The notes under the pieces were generated by a model. It ran no database searches. It was not told where the DNA came from and saw nothing but the letters and a program-made list of their open reading frames with translations. DNA of 64,000 nucleotides from an uncultured Eggerthella sp. (GTDB lineage Bacteria > Actinomycetota > Coriobacteriia > Coriobacteriales > Eggerthellaceae), in contig USDX01000003.1 in NCBI GenBank assembly GCA_900553605.1, positions 62,001-126,000 of the forward strand. Reading direction: 5' to 3'. Shown one piece after another: positions 34,068 through 41,915 of this stretch. The first letter of the stretch is position 1; each line of letters opens with the position of its first letter. A program made the translations under genes and the position numbers.

Positions 34068-34153
34068 AAAGCGCCCGCTGCCTCCAAACGAACTGCCTCC
34101 CATTTCTCATGTCCAAGAAATGGGAGGCAGTTCAAAACGGCAGCGGGCGCTTT
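34068..34153. terminator. Large two-tier hairpin between pheA and mutY
   Basis: An outer 15-bp stem (AAAGCGCCCGCTGCC at 34068-34082 with its complement at 34139-34153) encloses an inner 18-bp stem (GAACTGCCTCCCATTTCT at 34090-34107 with complement at 34116-34133). Only small internal loops interrupt them. It ends in TTTGCTT and could end transcripts from both sides, but is far longer than a normal terminator. Confidence 0.7.
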
Positions 34154-34296
34154 GCTTATAACATCAAGGGTCTTTGCTTCGAGCCCACCGCGAAGCTGAC
34201 GCTACGCAATGCCCTAGCAAACCCTGATCGGCAAAGTACCGAGCGCTTTCCTCATGTTTGCGCACGCGATTGTCCGGCTCACTGCTCTAGCAAGCC

Positions 34297-35184
34297 TTAA
34301 TCAGCAAAGTACCGAGCATTCTCCCCTTCGCCTTCCTGGGAGAAGAATCCCTCAGCAACCAAATCGTTCGCAATAGAGCGGACCAGATCCTCTTCGGGTG
34401 CTTCCCTGCCCTGTTTCTTTTCGAAGGCAGAAAGAGAGGAAACGAGCTCGCAGAAACCTGCTTCGCGTTGAGCAAGAACGAAACGAACCAGTTCCGCCCG
34501 CTTCTGTCGCCGCGACCCTTCAAATTTCGATTGCTTCGTATGGTGCTTCGACCGTCGAGAGGGGTTGGGCATCGTTGATTTCAGGTAGTTGCCATAATCG
34601 AGCAGAGCGTAATACCAACCGCGAGGGTCTGCCGTGGAGCACGTACGCCGCACCAAAGGCTCCAATTCTTTATCGGAAACCTTTTCGCGCCCCGGAAACA
34701 ATTCGCGGATGAACACCGTGCGCACGTTTGTCTCCAGGTACATTGAGGGCTTCTGGTAGGCGAACGCCATGATGCCTCCCGCCGTAGCCTTTCCGATGCC
34801 AGGAAGTGCCAGCAGCTCTTCCGAAGACTCGGGGAGCAGCCCATTGAATTCACGTGAGCATATTTCCGCCGTACGCTTCAACGCCAATGCACGGCGGTTG
34901 TACCCAAGCCCTTGCCACATTTCCAAAACAAGGGACGTCTCGGCACTTGCCAATGCATCCAGGGTCGGAAACAACGCCATAAAACGCTGCCAATACTTTT
35001 CAACACGTGCAACCTGGGTTTGCTGAAGCATGATCTCGGAAACCATAACGGCATAGGGGTCGTCCACGTTGCGCCAAGGCAAATCGCGATATAGGCGTGC
35101 GCCTTCGTTCCATACTTTAGCGACAAGAGCTTGTTCTTCGGGGCTCAGCTCGTCAGAACAGGTTGATGGAATTTGGGAAACCAT
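34297..35184 (-). CDS. mutY: Adenine DNA glycosylase (MutY-like) lacking the Fe-S cluster
   Basis: A 295-residue HhH-GPD glycosylase, expected to remove adenine mispaired with 8-oxoguanine. LPWRNVDDPYAVMVSEIMLQQTQV is represented by its parts PYAVMVSEIMLQQT with the catalytic Glu; the helix-hairpin-helix is LPGIGKATAGGI, and the Asp lies in ALLDYGNYL. At the place of the usual C-x6-C-x2-C-x5-C ligands the protein reads NPSRRSKHHTKQS and has no cysteines. The C-terminal MutT-like 8-oxoG-reading domain is also much reduced. The ATG at 35184 follows the Rrf2 stop by 1 bp; an in-frame ATG at 35207 is an alternative. Function as MutY is probable, not certain. Confidence 0.78.
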   Translation of the reverse strand: MVSQIPSTCSDELSPEEQALVAKVWNEGARLYRDLPWRNVDDPYAVMVSEIMLQQTQVARVEKYWQRFMALFPTLDALASAETSLVLEMWQGLGYNRRALALKRTAEICSREFNGLLPESSEELLALPGIGKATAGGIMAFAYQKPSMYLETNVRTVFIRELFPGREKVSDKELEPLVRRTCSTADPRGWYYALLDYGNYLKSTMPNPSRRSKHHTKQSKFEGSRRQKRAELVRFVLAQREAGFCELVSSLSAFEKKQGREAPEEDLVRSIANDLVAEGFFSQEGEGENARYFAD

Positions 35185-35185
35185 G

Positions 35186-35647
35186 TTACTCGGCAATCGG
35201 CGCATTTTCACATGAGGCAAATGCCGCCTGAATAGCAGGATGGTTTGCGCCTTGGGTAAAAAGCCCCTCCAAGGTAACGGAAGCAAAAAGATGACTTATC
35301 AACGCATTCGACGCACACCACAAGGCATTGAACGAACAGCAATCCTTATGGACGCACGGGTAATCAGCGCACGTGCAATCAGCTATGCTTATGCCGCCAT
35401 TTACCCCTTCGAGAACATCAAGCACAGTGGTTTTCGAGGGGTCGCACGCCAGAGCAAGGCCGCCTTTCACGCCGCGAATGGTTTTCAGCAGGCCCGCTTT
35501 CACCAATTCGTGCTGGATGCTGCGAGCAAAAGAATAGGGAATGCTCTCCCGTTCAGCCACCTCCGCGATGGAGATATACGTGTCGCCGCTACGATAAGCG
35601 GCGCGAATGATGCGACATGCATAGTCGCAACGACGCGTAATGCTCAT
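35186..35647 (-). CDS. Rrf2 family transcriptional regulator
   Basis: A 153-residue winged-helix regulator with the Rrf2 N-terminal pattern SITRRCDYACRIIRAA and a recognition region ISIAEVAERESIPYSFARSI. A cysteine group (C-x-C-x4-C-x4-CC in ADCTCADYPCVHKDCC) lies at the position where IscR, NsrR and related proteins bind an Fe-S cluster, so redox or NO sensing is plausible. It is followed by mutY with 1 bp between them and preceded by the AAA+-like gene with 6 bp between, so all three are probably one operon. Confidence 0.85.
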   Translation of the reverse strand: MSITRRCDYACRIIRAAYRSGDTYISIAEVAERESIPYSFARSIQHELVKAGLLKTIRGVKGGLALACDPSKTTVLDVLEGVNGGISIADCTCADYPCVHKDCCSFNALWCASNALISHLFASVTLEGLFTQGANHPAIQAAFASCENAPIAE

Positions 35648-35653
35648 TAGCCG

Positions 35654-37216
35654 TTAGTCCTCCAGCAGATCGTCGAAATCGGAAGTACTCCGGCGCAGCT
35701 CTTCAACCGCCATATCCTCCATGTAACGATACTCCGCAGAGTCCAGTGGCTGGAAGTTCGCCAAACGCGAAACCATCGCGCCGGTCTCAACTGCGCAGAA
35801 GCGATTTTCGGCAACGCTCTTCCGATAAGCCTCCTCGACCGCCTCGCTTGCAATGGCAAGGATCTCAAAACGAGAGAGACCACGAGAGAGCTCCACCATA
35901 CGAGTAGCATCCAAGCCTCGAGTAGAAGGATGCTGCGCCTGGACTTCTCGCCAAATCTCACGACGTTCACGTGCGCTGGGAAGTTCGATATCAATGATCT
36001 GATACTGAGACCCGATAAGTTCCCAGAAAAACGGATCGATATCGCTTGGCTCGGATGCGGAAATGAGAACCGTTGCTTCGGGGCTTTCAAGGGCTGTCTG
36101 GATAAGCGCCAAAGCTTCACGGGCACCACGGGACAACTGCATCTGAAGAAGGCCCTGCACGGGATTCTCGGCAAGTTGCGGATCAAAATCGGGGAGATCC
36201 CACAAATCGAAATCTTCGAGGATAACCACAGTCGGCGACTCGAAGCCAGCACGCGGCACACCAGAGATGCGCGATTTGAAATCGGCCGACGCCATTACAC
36301 ACAACACCGCTTGGCCCTGCGCATTTTGATCGAGGCGCATACGTATTGCGGGCATATTCAATTCGCCAGCGGTAGCAACCATAAAGTAGTTGGAATCTTC
36401 GCGAGCGGGGCAGCGGAACAACAAGGTGCCCAGTCGGGGAATGCCAGGCAAGCCATGGCGAGCATTGAGCATGGCGACAAAGCGCGCAAACTCAGGGTCG
36501 CGTGAACGACCAACGCCCAGCTCTCCCATAGTTGCGATAGCATTGCCAAATCCAACCAGCGATCGATAGTCGAAGCGCTGCTCGGGCACCGCGGGCTCAG
36601 CTTTCGCATCTGAGGTCTGGCCGAAGATGAGCGAGGTGAGGTCTTTCACGGCCTGCTCACGATTGGCGTCCGTCGAAGACTGGTTGGCATCCGCCGAACC
36701 TGAAACATTCTGCGCAGAACCCGCAGCAGCCTGAGGAGCTTCAGCAGGAGCCGAAGCCGGCGCCGCAGCAGGAGTGCTTTCCTCAAAGCGGCACAGCATA
36801 TCGGGCGCAGCATCCATAAGATCCTGATTTACCATGTCGGCCATGCCTTCAATGGCGTCACGATCGAAGCCGTATTCTTCGAGCTTGTCGAAAGCCAAAC
36901 GCTGAAGTTCATCGGCATGTCGGGAAACTTCATTGCTGTCCCAATAAGGCTCGAGTTTTTCAAAGATATATTCAGCAAGGGAACGTTGCTTGGTTTTGAT
37001 AGCCAAATCCCATGCCTTGCTCATGCCTTCAAGCACTTCTTCGCCCGGCATGATGCTTTCGCGCAATGCGCGCTCGTAAGCAGCAAGATATAGATGGATA
37101 CCGAGAACGCTATCCCCTTCCGCAACCGCGGAAGCGGCACGCTTAAGGTATGCCTGAGAAGAATTGGAGCGACTGTCCTGGAAGGGAACTTGGCCACTTG
37201 CGGTATCTTCACTCAT
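35654..37216 (-). CDS. AAA+-related protein with a lost P-loop
   Basis: A 520-residue protein. Residues 20-140 are helical, then comes an Ala/Ser/Pro-rich linker (147-190). Residues ~215-465 align by eye with the FtsH/Cdc48-type AAA module, including GTLLF before and AGELNMP after the Walker A site, a Walker B-like VVILEDFDLWD (330-340), a sensor-1-like VLISASEPSDIDP and a lid (LPSARERREIW, then LSRGLSRFEILAIASEA). Where GPPGTGKT should be, the sequence is RCPAREDS, so ATP binding by the usual loop is not expected. It may be a pseudo-ATPase scaffold or adaptor. I know of no assigned function. Confidence 0.65.
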   Translation of the reverse strand: MSEDTASGQVPFQDSRSNSSQAYLKRAASAVAEGDSVLGIHLYLAAYERALRESIMPGEEVLEGMSKAWDLAIKTKQRSLAEYIFEKLEPYWDSNEVSRHADELQRLAFDKLEEYGFDRDAIEGMADMVNQDLMDAAPDMLCRFEESTPAAAPASAPAEAPQAAAGSAQNVSGSADANQSSTDANREQAVKDLTSLIFGQTSDAKAEPAVPEQRFDYRSLVGFGNAIATMGELGVGRSRDPEFARFVAMLNARHGLPGIPRLGTLLFRCPAREDSNYFMVATAGELNMPAIRMRLDQNAQGQAVLCVMASADFKSRISGVPRAGFESPTVVILEDFDLWDLPDFDPQLAENPVQGLLQMQLSRGAREALALIQTALESPEATVLISASEPSDIDPFFWELIGSQYQIIDIELPSARERREIWREVQAQHPSTRGLDATRMVELSRGLSRFEILAIASEAVEEAYRKSVAENRFCAVETGAMVSRLANFQPLDSAEYRYMEDMAVEELRRSTSDFDDLLED

Positions 37217-37495
37217 CCTGGTGCACCTCCTTGGCAGGTAACAATAGTTGCAAACGTGCTCAGCCGGCCAAGGGGAGCACGCTGATATGTGAGTTCGTTA
37301 ATCGCACTTAATTGTATGCCGCCCCCATGCAGGCGGCTCAAACAAACCCATTATCCGTCAAATTCCCATAGGGTGAACGGCGGACCAGACTCTGTTACAA
37401 AGCGTTAAGCCAACGTTGCCGCAGTCGCAATACTCGATGAAACTGCAAAAAACGACGCACGGGGCACTTATACAATTTGGCAAAAGTGAGAAGGC

Positions 37496-38185
37496 CTAAC
37501 GCCAGTTCAAAATGGGCCAGTTCCGATTGTGCGCAGTGCGACGCAGGGGTCTATCGGGAGTAACCGCAAAAGGGTGCTCGGCTGCGGCGAGCAGGGTTCG
37601 ATCGGAATGATGGTCACCATAAGCATGGGTTAGGACCCAGTTCCCTTCCCCGAATCGGGCATTGGCCTCACGAGTAAGAACCTCGAGCTTCTGGCTTCCC
37701 TCCACCGGCAAGCCTTCCACTTCACGCGTATAGCGGCCATCGGAATCGGTTTTCATTCGGGTGGAAAACGCCTGTGTATAGCCATGTTTCGTCATTGCCT
37801 GCTGGATAAGGGGCTCAAACGTTGCCGTTACCGCCCACACCTCACGACCCGCAGCGCGATGTTCCTCAATCACTTCGTTAGCCTGAACGCGGAAGATTTT
37901 TTCCAGGTGGCTATCGTAAAAGTCACGCAGGTATTCGTCGACTTCTTCCTTCTTCTTGCCCTCAAAGGCAGAGAACACTGCACCGCGAACCCAGCTTTCA
38001 TTCTGCGGCAGACGGAGCTTGTAGGCAGCACCCCAGCAAAGAATGCGCAAAAGGGTGCCCTTTCCCAAGAGACCTTTTCGAACCAGATGGCTCACCAAGA
38101 TGACTGGAGAATTGCCCGATATGCAGGTACCGTCGAAGTCGAACGCAGCAATTTCTACTGGCTTCGTCTGACGAGAATCGCCCAT
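37496..38185 (-). CDS. HAD-superfamily IB phosphatase
   Basis: A 229-residue HAD hydrolase. Motif I is AAFDFDGTCISG with the nucleophile Asp, motif II the Thr in VWAVTATFEP, and motif III AYGDHHSDRTLL. The cap region is helical, as in SerB-like IB hydrolases that act on phosphoserine, lysophosphatidic acid or phosphoryl polyols; the substrate is unknown. No operon partner: about 280 bp without recognisable features separate it from the AAA+-like gene downstream, and a tRNA-Asp gene lies behind it. Confidence 0.8.
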   Translation of the reverse strand: MGDSRQTKPVEIAAFDFDGTCISGNSPVILVSHLVRKGLLGKGTLLRILCWGAAYKLRLPQNESWVRGAVFSAFEGKKKEEVDEYLRDFYDSHLEKIFRVQANEVIEEHRAAGREVWAVTATFEPLIQQAMTKHGYTQAFSTRMKTDSDGRYTREVEGLPVEGSQKLEVLTREANARFGEGNWVLTHAYGDHHSDRTLLAAAEHPFAVTPDRPLRRTAHNRNWPILNWR

Positions 38186-38353
38186 CGCGTTTCCACCCTC
38201 CTGGTATCGATTGCAACATTTGCCGTACGCAACTTAAAGTCGAACTTGCTTACTATACACCATGCAAGAAATGATAAGAAACATGCCAACGTGGGGATTG
38301 GACTTAACTAGAGACATGTTCTTTAGCCGGTCGAATACCAGCAGCCAGAAAGC

Positions 38354-38381
38354 AAAAAAGGCTTGCCTTGCGGCAAGCCTT
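38354..38381 (-). terminator. Terminator of tRNA-Asp copy 1
   Basis: AAGGCTTGCC (38358-38367) pairs with GGCAAGCCTT (38372-38381); the A run gives a U tract on the minus strand just after the tRNA 3' end. Confidence 0.85.
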
Positions 38382-38391
38382 ACATGCAAAG

Positions 38392-38468
<77 letters not shown>

Positions 38469-38825
38469 ATGTCTTAAGCGACTTGCGATAGTTTACTAGC
38501 AATCAAAACTGAGCACAAGACCCTATTTGAAATTATTTTAGACACATCCAATTGATCGCCTCAAAGTCGCAAACACTTTGCCGCTGACTCAGAAATCCTG
38601 CCCATAGCTCGCAACAAACGCAACTGTCGTAAAACGCAACGACAATGCCGAGTTGCCGTTTTCCTTTATCCCTTTTTCACGGGATTTTCCCTGCTGCCGT
38701 CGCTTCGCGTGATTCGCTCCACCAGCGTCGCAACCCCGCACTTTTCCATAGATCCGCCCCGTTGCCGTCACTGGCCTCGCACGTTTTTCGCCGAATCTGT
38801 CCCGTTACGGTACTCAACCCGTTGC

Positions 38826-39011
38826 GAAAACAAAAATCTCGATTTCTTTGCAACATTTTTGCGATTGGGGACTCCCTTCCACCCTGACAACGCAGCAATA
38901 AGCCTCCACACAGCCATTTTCGCCGCTTTTTTGGGCAGCAATCCGCGATTGAGAAGCTTGCAACAATCCCTAATCGCAAAAAAGTTGCAACCAGGGCGGA
39001 ATTTTTGTTTC
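38826..39011. repeat. Imperfect inverted repeat with ~45-bp arms (MITE-like)
   Basis: The arm at 38826-38871 begins GAAAACAAAAATC and ends TTTTTGCGATTGGGGA. The reverse complement of 38967-39011 begins GAAACAAAAATTCCG and ends TTTTTGCGATTAGGGA. About 95 bp lie between the arms. It could be a miniature inverted-repeat element or a large structured RNA; no transposase is present. Confidence 0.5.
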
Positions 39012-39336
39012 TGAGCTCCCGAGGCGACTTCAGGATGGTGCTGTAAGCAAGGTTTGCCCAGCAGCACTTCGAGCAGCATAGGGAATGCGCTATAAATGGG
39101 TGCATTTGGAGCGAAGCTACGAGCGGCGATGGATGCGATGGACCAGGTTCAGCACTGCATAGCGATGTCCGGAACAGTCCTATGGAGCCTATAGGCAAAA
39201 GGGGCTATAGGACAAAATTTGTCTGACTAGTCAATAGCATATGAGCCCGAATTAGCGCAAAACTCCTTTTGCCCATAACCCAATTGCGCAGAAAGGCATC
39301 ATGAGGCGCAGAGAGATGAACTCAATACCAGAGAAA

Positions 39337-39365
39337 CAAAAAAGGTTCGCCATTGGCGAACCTTT
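39337..39365 (-). terminator. Terminator of tRNA-Asp copy 2
   Basis: AAAGGTTCGCC (39341-39351) pairs with GGCGAACCTTT (39355-39365), with an A run to the left that is a U tract on the minus strand. The stem differs from that of copy 1, so the terminators were not duplicated with the tRNA. Confidence 0.85.
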
Positions 39366-39376
39366 AATACGTAAGC

Positions 39377-39453
<77 letters not shown>

Positions 39454-39643
39454 ATGTGCGACAGCGATAGATAGTATACAGGAACCGAATCATCGCGCAA
39501 GAACCTTTTTAAAAAAGTTTTCTCAAATAAGAAAACAGATCGTTCCTCATGAACTTACGCCGTCCAAGAAAATCCAATCCCTTTGCAACGTCCTATACGA
39601 AACAGTCGAAACGAATCAAAGGCTAACCGACAGATAAACAGTG

Positions 39644-40717
39644 TTACAGGCGCTTGCCCTTGTTCCTGCGACCTGGTTTTAGAGATTTCCATGCAACTTT
39701 AGCTGCCGACTTGGCAACGGGCGCAGCGGCATCCAGAGCAACCACGGCTGCTTTCTTCGCCTTTGGCGCCACGGCGGCAACAACCGTTTTCACCGCAGGT
39801 TTGCTGGCAACGGTTTCCGCAGCTTCAGCGGCCACGGAAGTGGTTTTTCCAACTAGCGCAGCCAAACCAGCAACATCGCCGCCGCCTTCGAAATACTCGA
39901 TTGCCGCATGACCGATGGCTTGGGTGCCCACATAGCCCATGGTTCCCTTTACTGCCCAACCAAGCGCCGGAATAGCTCCCGCAAGCTGACGGGAAACCCC
40001 GCGGAATACAAAGCCTCCAGCAATAACGCCAGCAATTTCCTTCACCCTATCGGCGCTCAAGGGATGTCCGTAGGCAGCTGCGATCTGCAATACCATCTTT
40101 GCTTGATTTGCAGTCATGATTGGCATATCGGCGCCAGGAACGAAGACAACGACCCCAACACCAGCATTCTGCAGAGAAGTGGTGCGAATCGATTCATATG
40201 CCAAGGGGCGGCGTACGAACGGATAGGCGATAGAGAAGGCCAAGCGCTTTTCTGAATCGGCGCGAACAATCCATGTGCCGATTTCGTCTGCAAGCGTTCC
40301 GCGAAGCTCATCGCTTAGGGCTTCGCCCTCATCAAGCGAAATCAGATCTTCATCGGGAATAGCATAGCCAGCTGCAACCGCAGCACTACGAACCGCTTCT
40401 GCGTTTTCGGCAACAACCAGAACGGGCGTTCCCTGCTCGCGGAACCCAGCTGCGATCCTCCCGACATCAGGGTTCGAGCCTGCAGCGATAACCGCAATGT
40501 CACTCGCAACACGCACATCGGGTGTTTGGGTGGGGAAATAGCTCACCATAACGCGAGAATTCGCAGATTCGCTATTGAAGCCCGATCGAACGAACACTTG
40601 AAATTCCGGCGTTGCCGACTCGTCGATAAGGATATTTGCGGAAACCGAAACAGAGCACGCTTTATCGATATCGATTGCTGCCGTCAACAAAGCGGGAATA
40701 TCAATTGGAAGTTTCAT
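39644..40717 (-). CDS. DUF697 protein with Ala/Lys-rich tail
   Basis: A 357-residue protein. Residues ~205-285 match the DUF697 (YcjF-like) membrane-associated domain (ANQAKMVLQIAAAYGHP, then GVIAGGFVFRGVSRQL). The N-terminal 190 residues look like a nucleotide- or ligand-binding alpha/beta fold, with alternating strands such as IAVIAAG and VLVVAE, but without a P-loop. The last ~60 residues are rich in Ala, Lys and Val and resemble a histone H1-like basic tail. It lies 16 bp after rodA and is probably the last gene of the elongation operon. Function unknown. Confidence 0.7.
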   Translation of the reverse strand: MKLPIDIPALLTAAIDIDKACSVSVSANILIDESATPEFQVFVRSGFNSESANSRVMVSYFPTQTPDVRVASDIAVIAAGSNPDVGRIAAGFREQGTPVLVVAENAEAVRSAAVAAGYAIPDEDLISLDEGEALSDELRGTLADEIGTWIVRADSEKRLAFSIAYPFVRRPLAYESIRTTSLQNAGVGVVVFVPGADMPIMTANQAKMVLQIAAAYGHPLSADRVKEIAGVIAGGFVFRGVSRQLAGAIPALGWAVKGTMGYVGTQAIGHAAIEYFEGGGDVAGLAALVGKTTSVAAEAAETVASKPAVKTVVAAVAPKAKKAAVVALDAAAPVAKSAAKVAWKSLKPGRRNKGKRL

Positions 40718-40733
40718 GCGATCCCCTTTCGCG

Positions 40734-41915
40734 TTAGCGTCCGCTATGAACCCAAACAGAGTTTATCAAACCCAGCATCACGAAGTTCACAACCATAAAC
40801 GATGAGCCGTAACTGATGAACGGCAACGGAATACCCGTAATAGGCATGAGACCGCAGTCCATGCCGATATTCTCAAGGATCTGAAAGAGCCACATACCAA
40901 CAATGCATATGACGATGATGGTGCCGAAAAGATCGCTGGCACCGCGCGCAACGTGTACCGAGGTGACAATCAGGCCGATATAGAATGCGAGCAAAACGAG
41001 CGCGCCCACAAAACCAAACTCTTCAGCCAAGATGCAGAAGACGAAGTCGGTTGGCGCCTCGGGCAAAAAGCCCATGGACGATTGGGTTGCTTGCATAAAG
41101 CCCTTGCCCAACAGTCCGCCGCTGCCAATAGCGATCTTCGCCTGCTGCGAATTATAGCCATCGCCCGAAGTGTCGTACGTTGAGTCGGAGAACACCATCA
41201 AACGCGACTTTTGGTAGTCCTTCAGAAGCACATCGTGACCAGCGATTTGGTCGGCAATGGGGTCGATGATCAAGATTGCAGCACATAGAGGGATTACGGC
41301 AAGAACCGTTCCCACCAGAAAGCGCCAATCGGCACCACCGATAATCAAGGCAAAGGCAGCAATAACCAAATACACCAAGCCTGTGCCAAAGTCGGGCTGA
41401 GTCATTACACAAACGAAGGGCACCGCCATGGTGCCAAGCGCCTTCAGGTACTCACGCAGATCGTTAAGGCGGCCACCGTAGCGCGCCATAACCGAAGCAG
41501 CCAACAACACCATAGTGATCTTCGCGAATTCGCCTGGCTGAACCTGAGTACCTATGTTGATCCAGGAGCGACCACCGTTAACTTCTACGCCAATGCCTGG
41601 CAAATGAGGAGAAAGGAGCAAGACGACATTGATGATCAGGAACAACGTGGTATAGCCGGAAAGGGCGTGGTAGTCCATGCGCGTGATAAGCGCAAACAAG
41701 ACCATACCCACCGCTACGCCCGAAAGCTGACGGGCAAAGCTGTAGTCGGCATCGGCAGATGTAGCCGAAAACTGAACGATAAGGCCATATCCAACCAGCA
41801 AAAGAGCAAACAGGTAGAACGAAGGATTTACATACTTGAACCTACGAGGGCGCGTAGCACGAGCCACTGCAGGATCCTGCATGCGCAAAGAGCTGATCTC
41901 GTTAATTTGAGCCAC
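40734..41915 (-). CDS. rodA: Peptidoglycan glycosyltransferase RodA (SEDS family)
   Basis: A 393-residue protein with about ten membrane helices. It polymerises lipid II during side-wall growth together with the PBP2 encoded upstream. Family segments visible are NGGRSWINIG, PGEFAKI and the C-terminal MPITGIPLPFISYG. The GTG at 41915 follows GGAGGTG; an adjacent in-frame TTG at 41918 is also possible. The start overlaps the mrdA stop, so the polymerase and its transpeptidase are translationally coupled. Confidence 0.93.
   Translation of the reverse strand: MAQINEISSLRMQDPAVARATRPRRFKYVNPSFYLFALLLVGYGLIVQFSATSADADYSFARQLSGVAVGMVLFALITRMDYHALSGYTTLFLIINVVLLLSPHLPGIGVEVNGGRSWINIGTQVQPGEFAKITMVLLAASVMARYGGRLNDLREYLKALGTMAVPFVCVMTQPDFGTGLVYLVIAAFALIIGGADWRFLVGTVLAVIPLCAAILIIDPIADQIAGHDVLLKDYQKSRLMVFSDSTYDTSGDGYNSQQAKIAIGSGGLLGKGFMQATQSSMGFLPEAPTDFVFCILAEEFGFVGALVLLAFYIGLIVTSVHVARGASDLFGTIIVICIVGMWLFQILENIGMDCGLMPITGIPLPFISYGSSFMVVNFVMLGLINSVWVHSGR

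Larger units (their letters stand above)
38469..39376. other. 0.9-kb gene-free interval between two identical tRNA-Asp genes
   Basis: No frame shows good coding character and none has a proper ribosome site. The interval contains the imperfect inverted repeat described at 38826-39011 and the terminator of tRNA copy 2 at its right end. The identical tRNA genes in direct orientation could recombine and delete the interval. Confidence 0.6.

Noticed and set aside
38677..39198. Open frames of 100-173 codons on both strands between the tRNA-Asp genes
   Set aside because: They overlap the inverted repeat on both strands, have no ribosome sites, and mirror each other because of the repeat.
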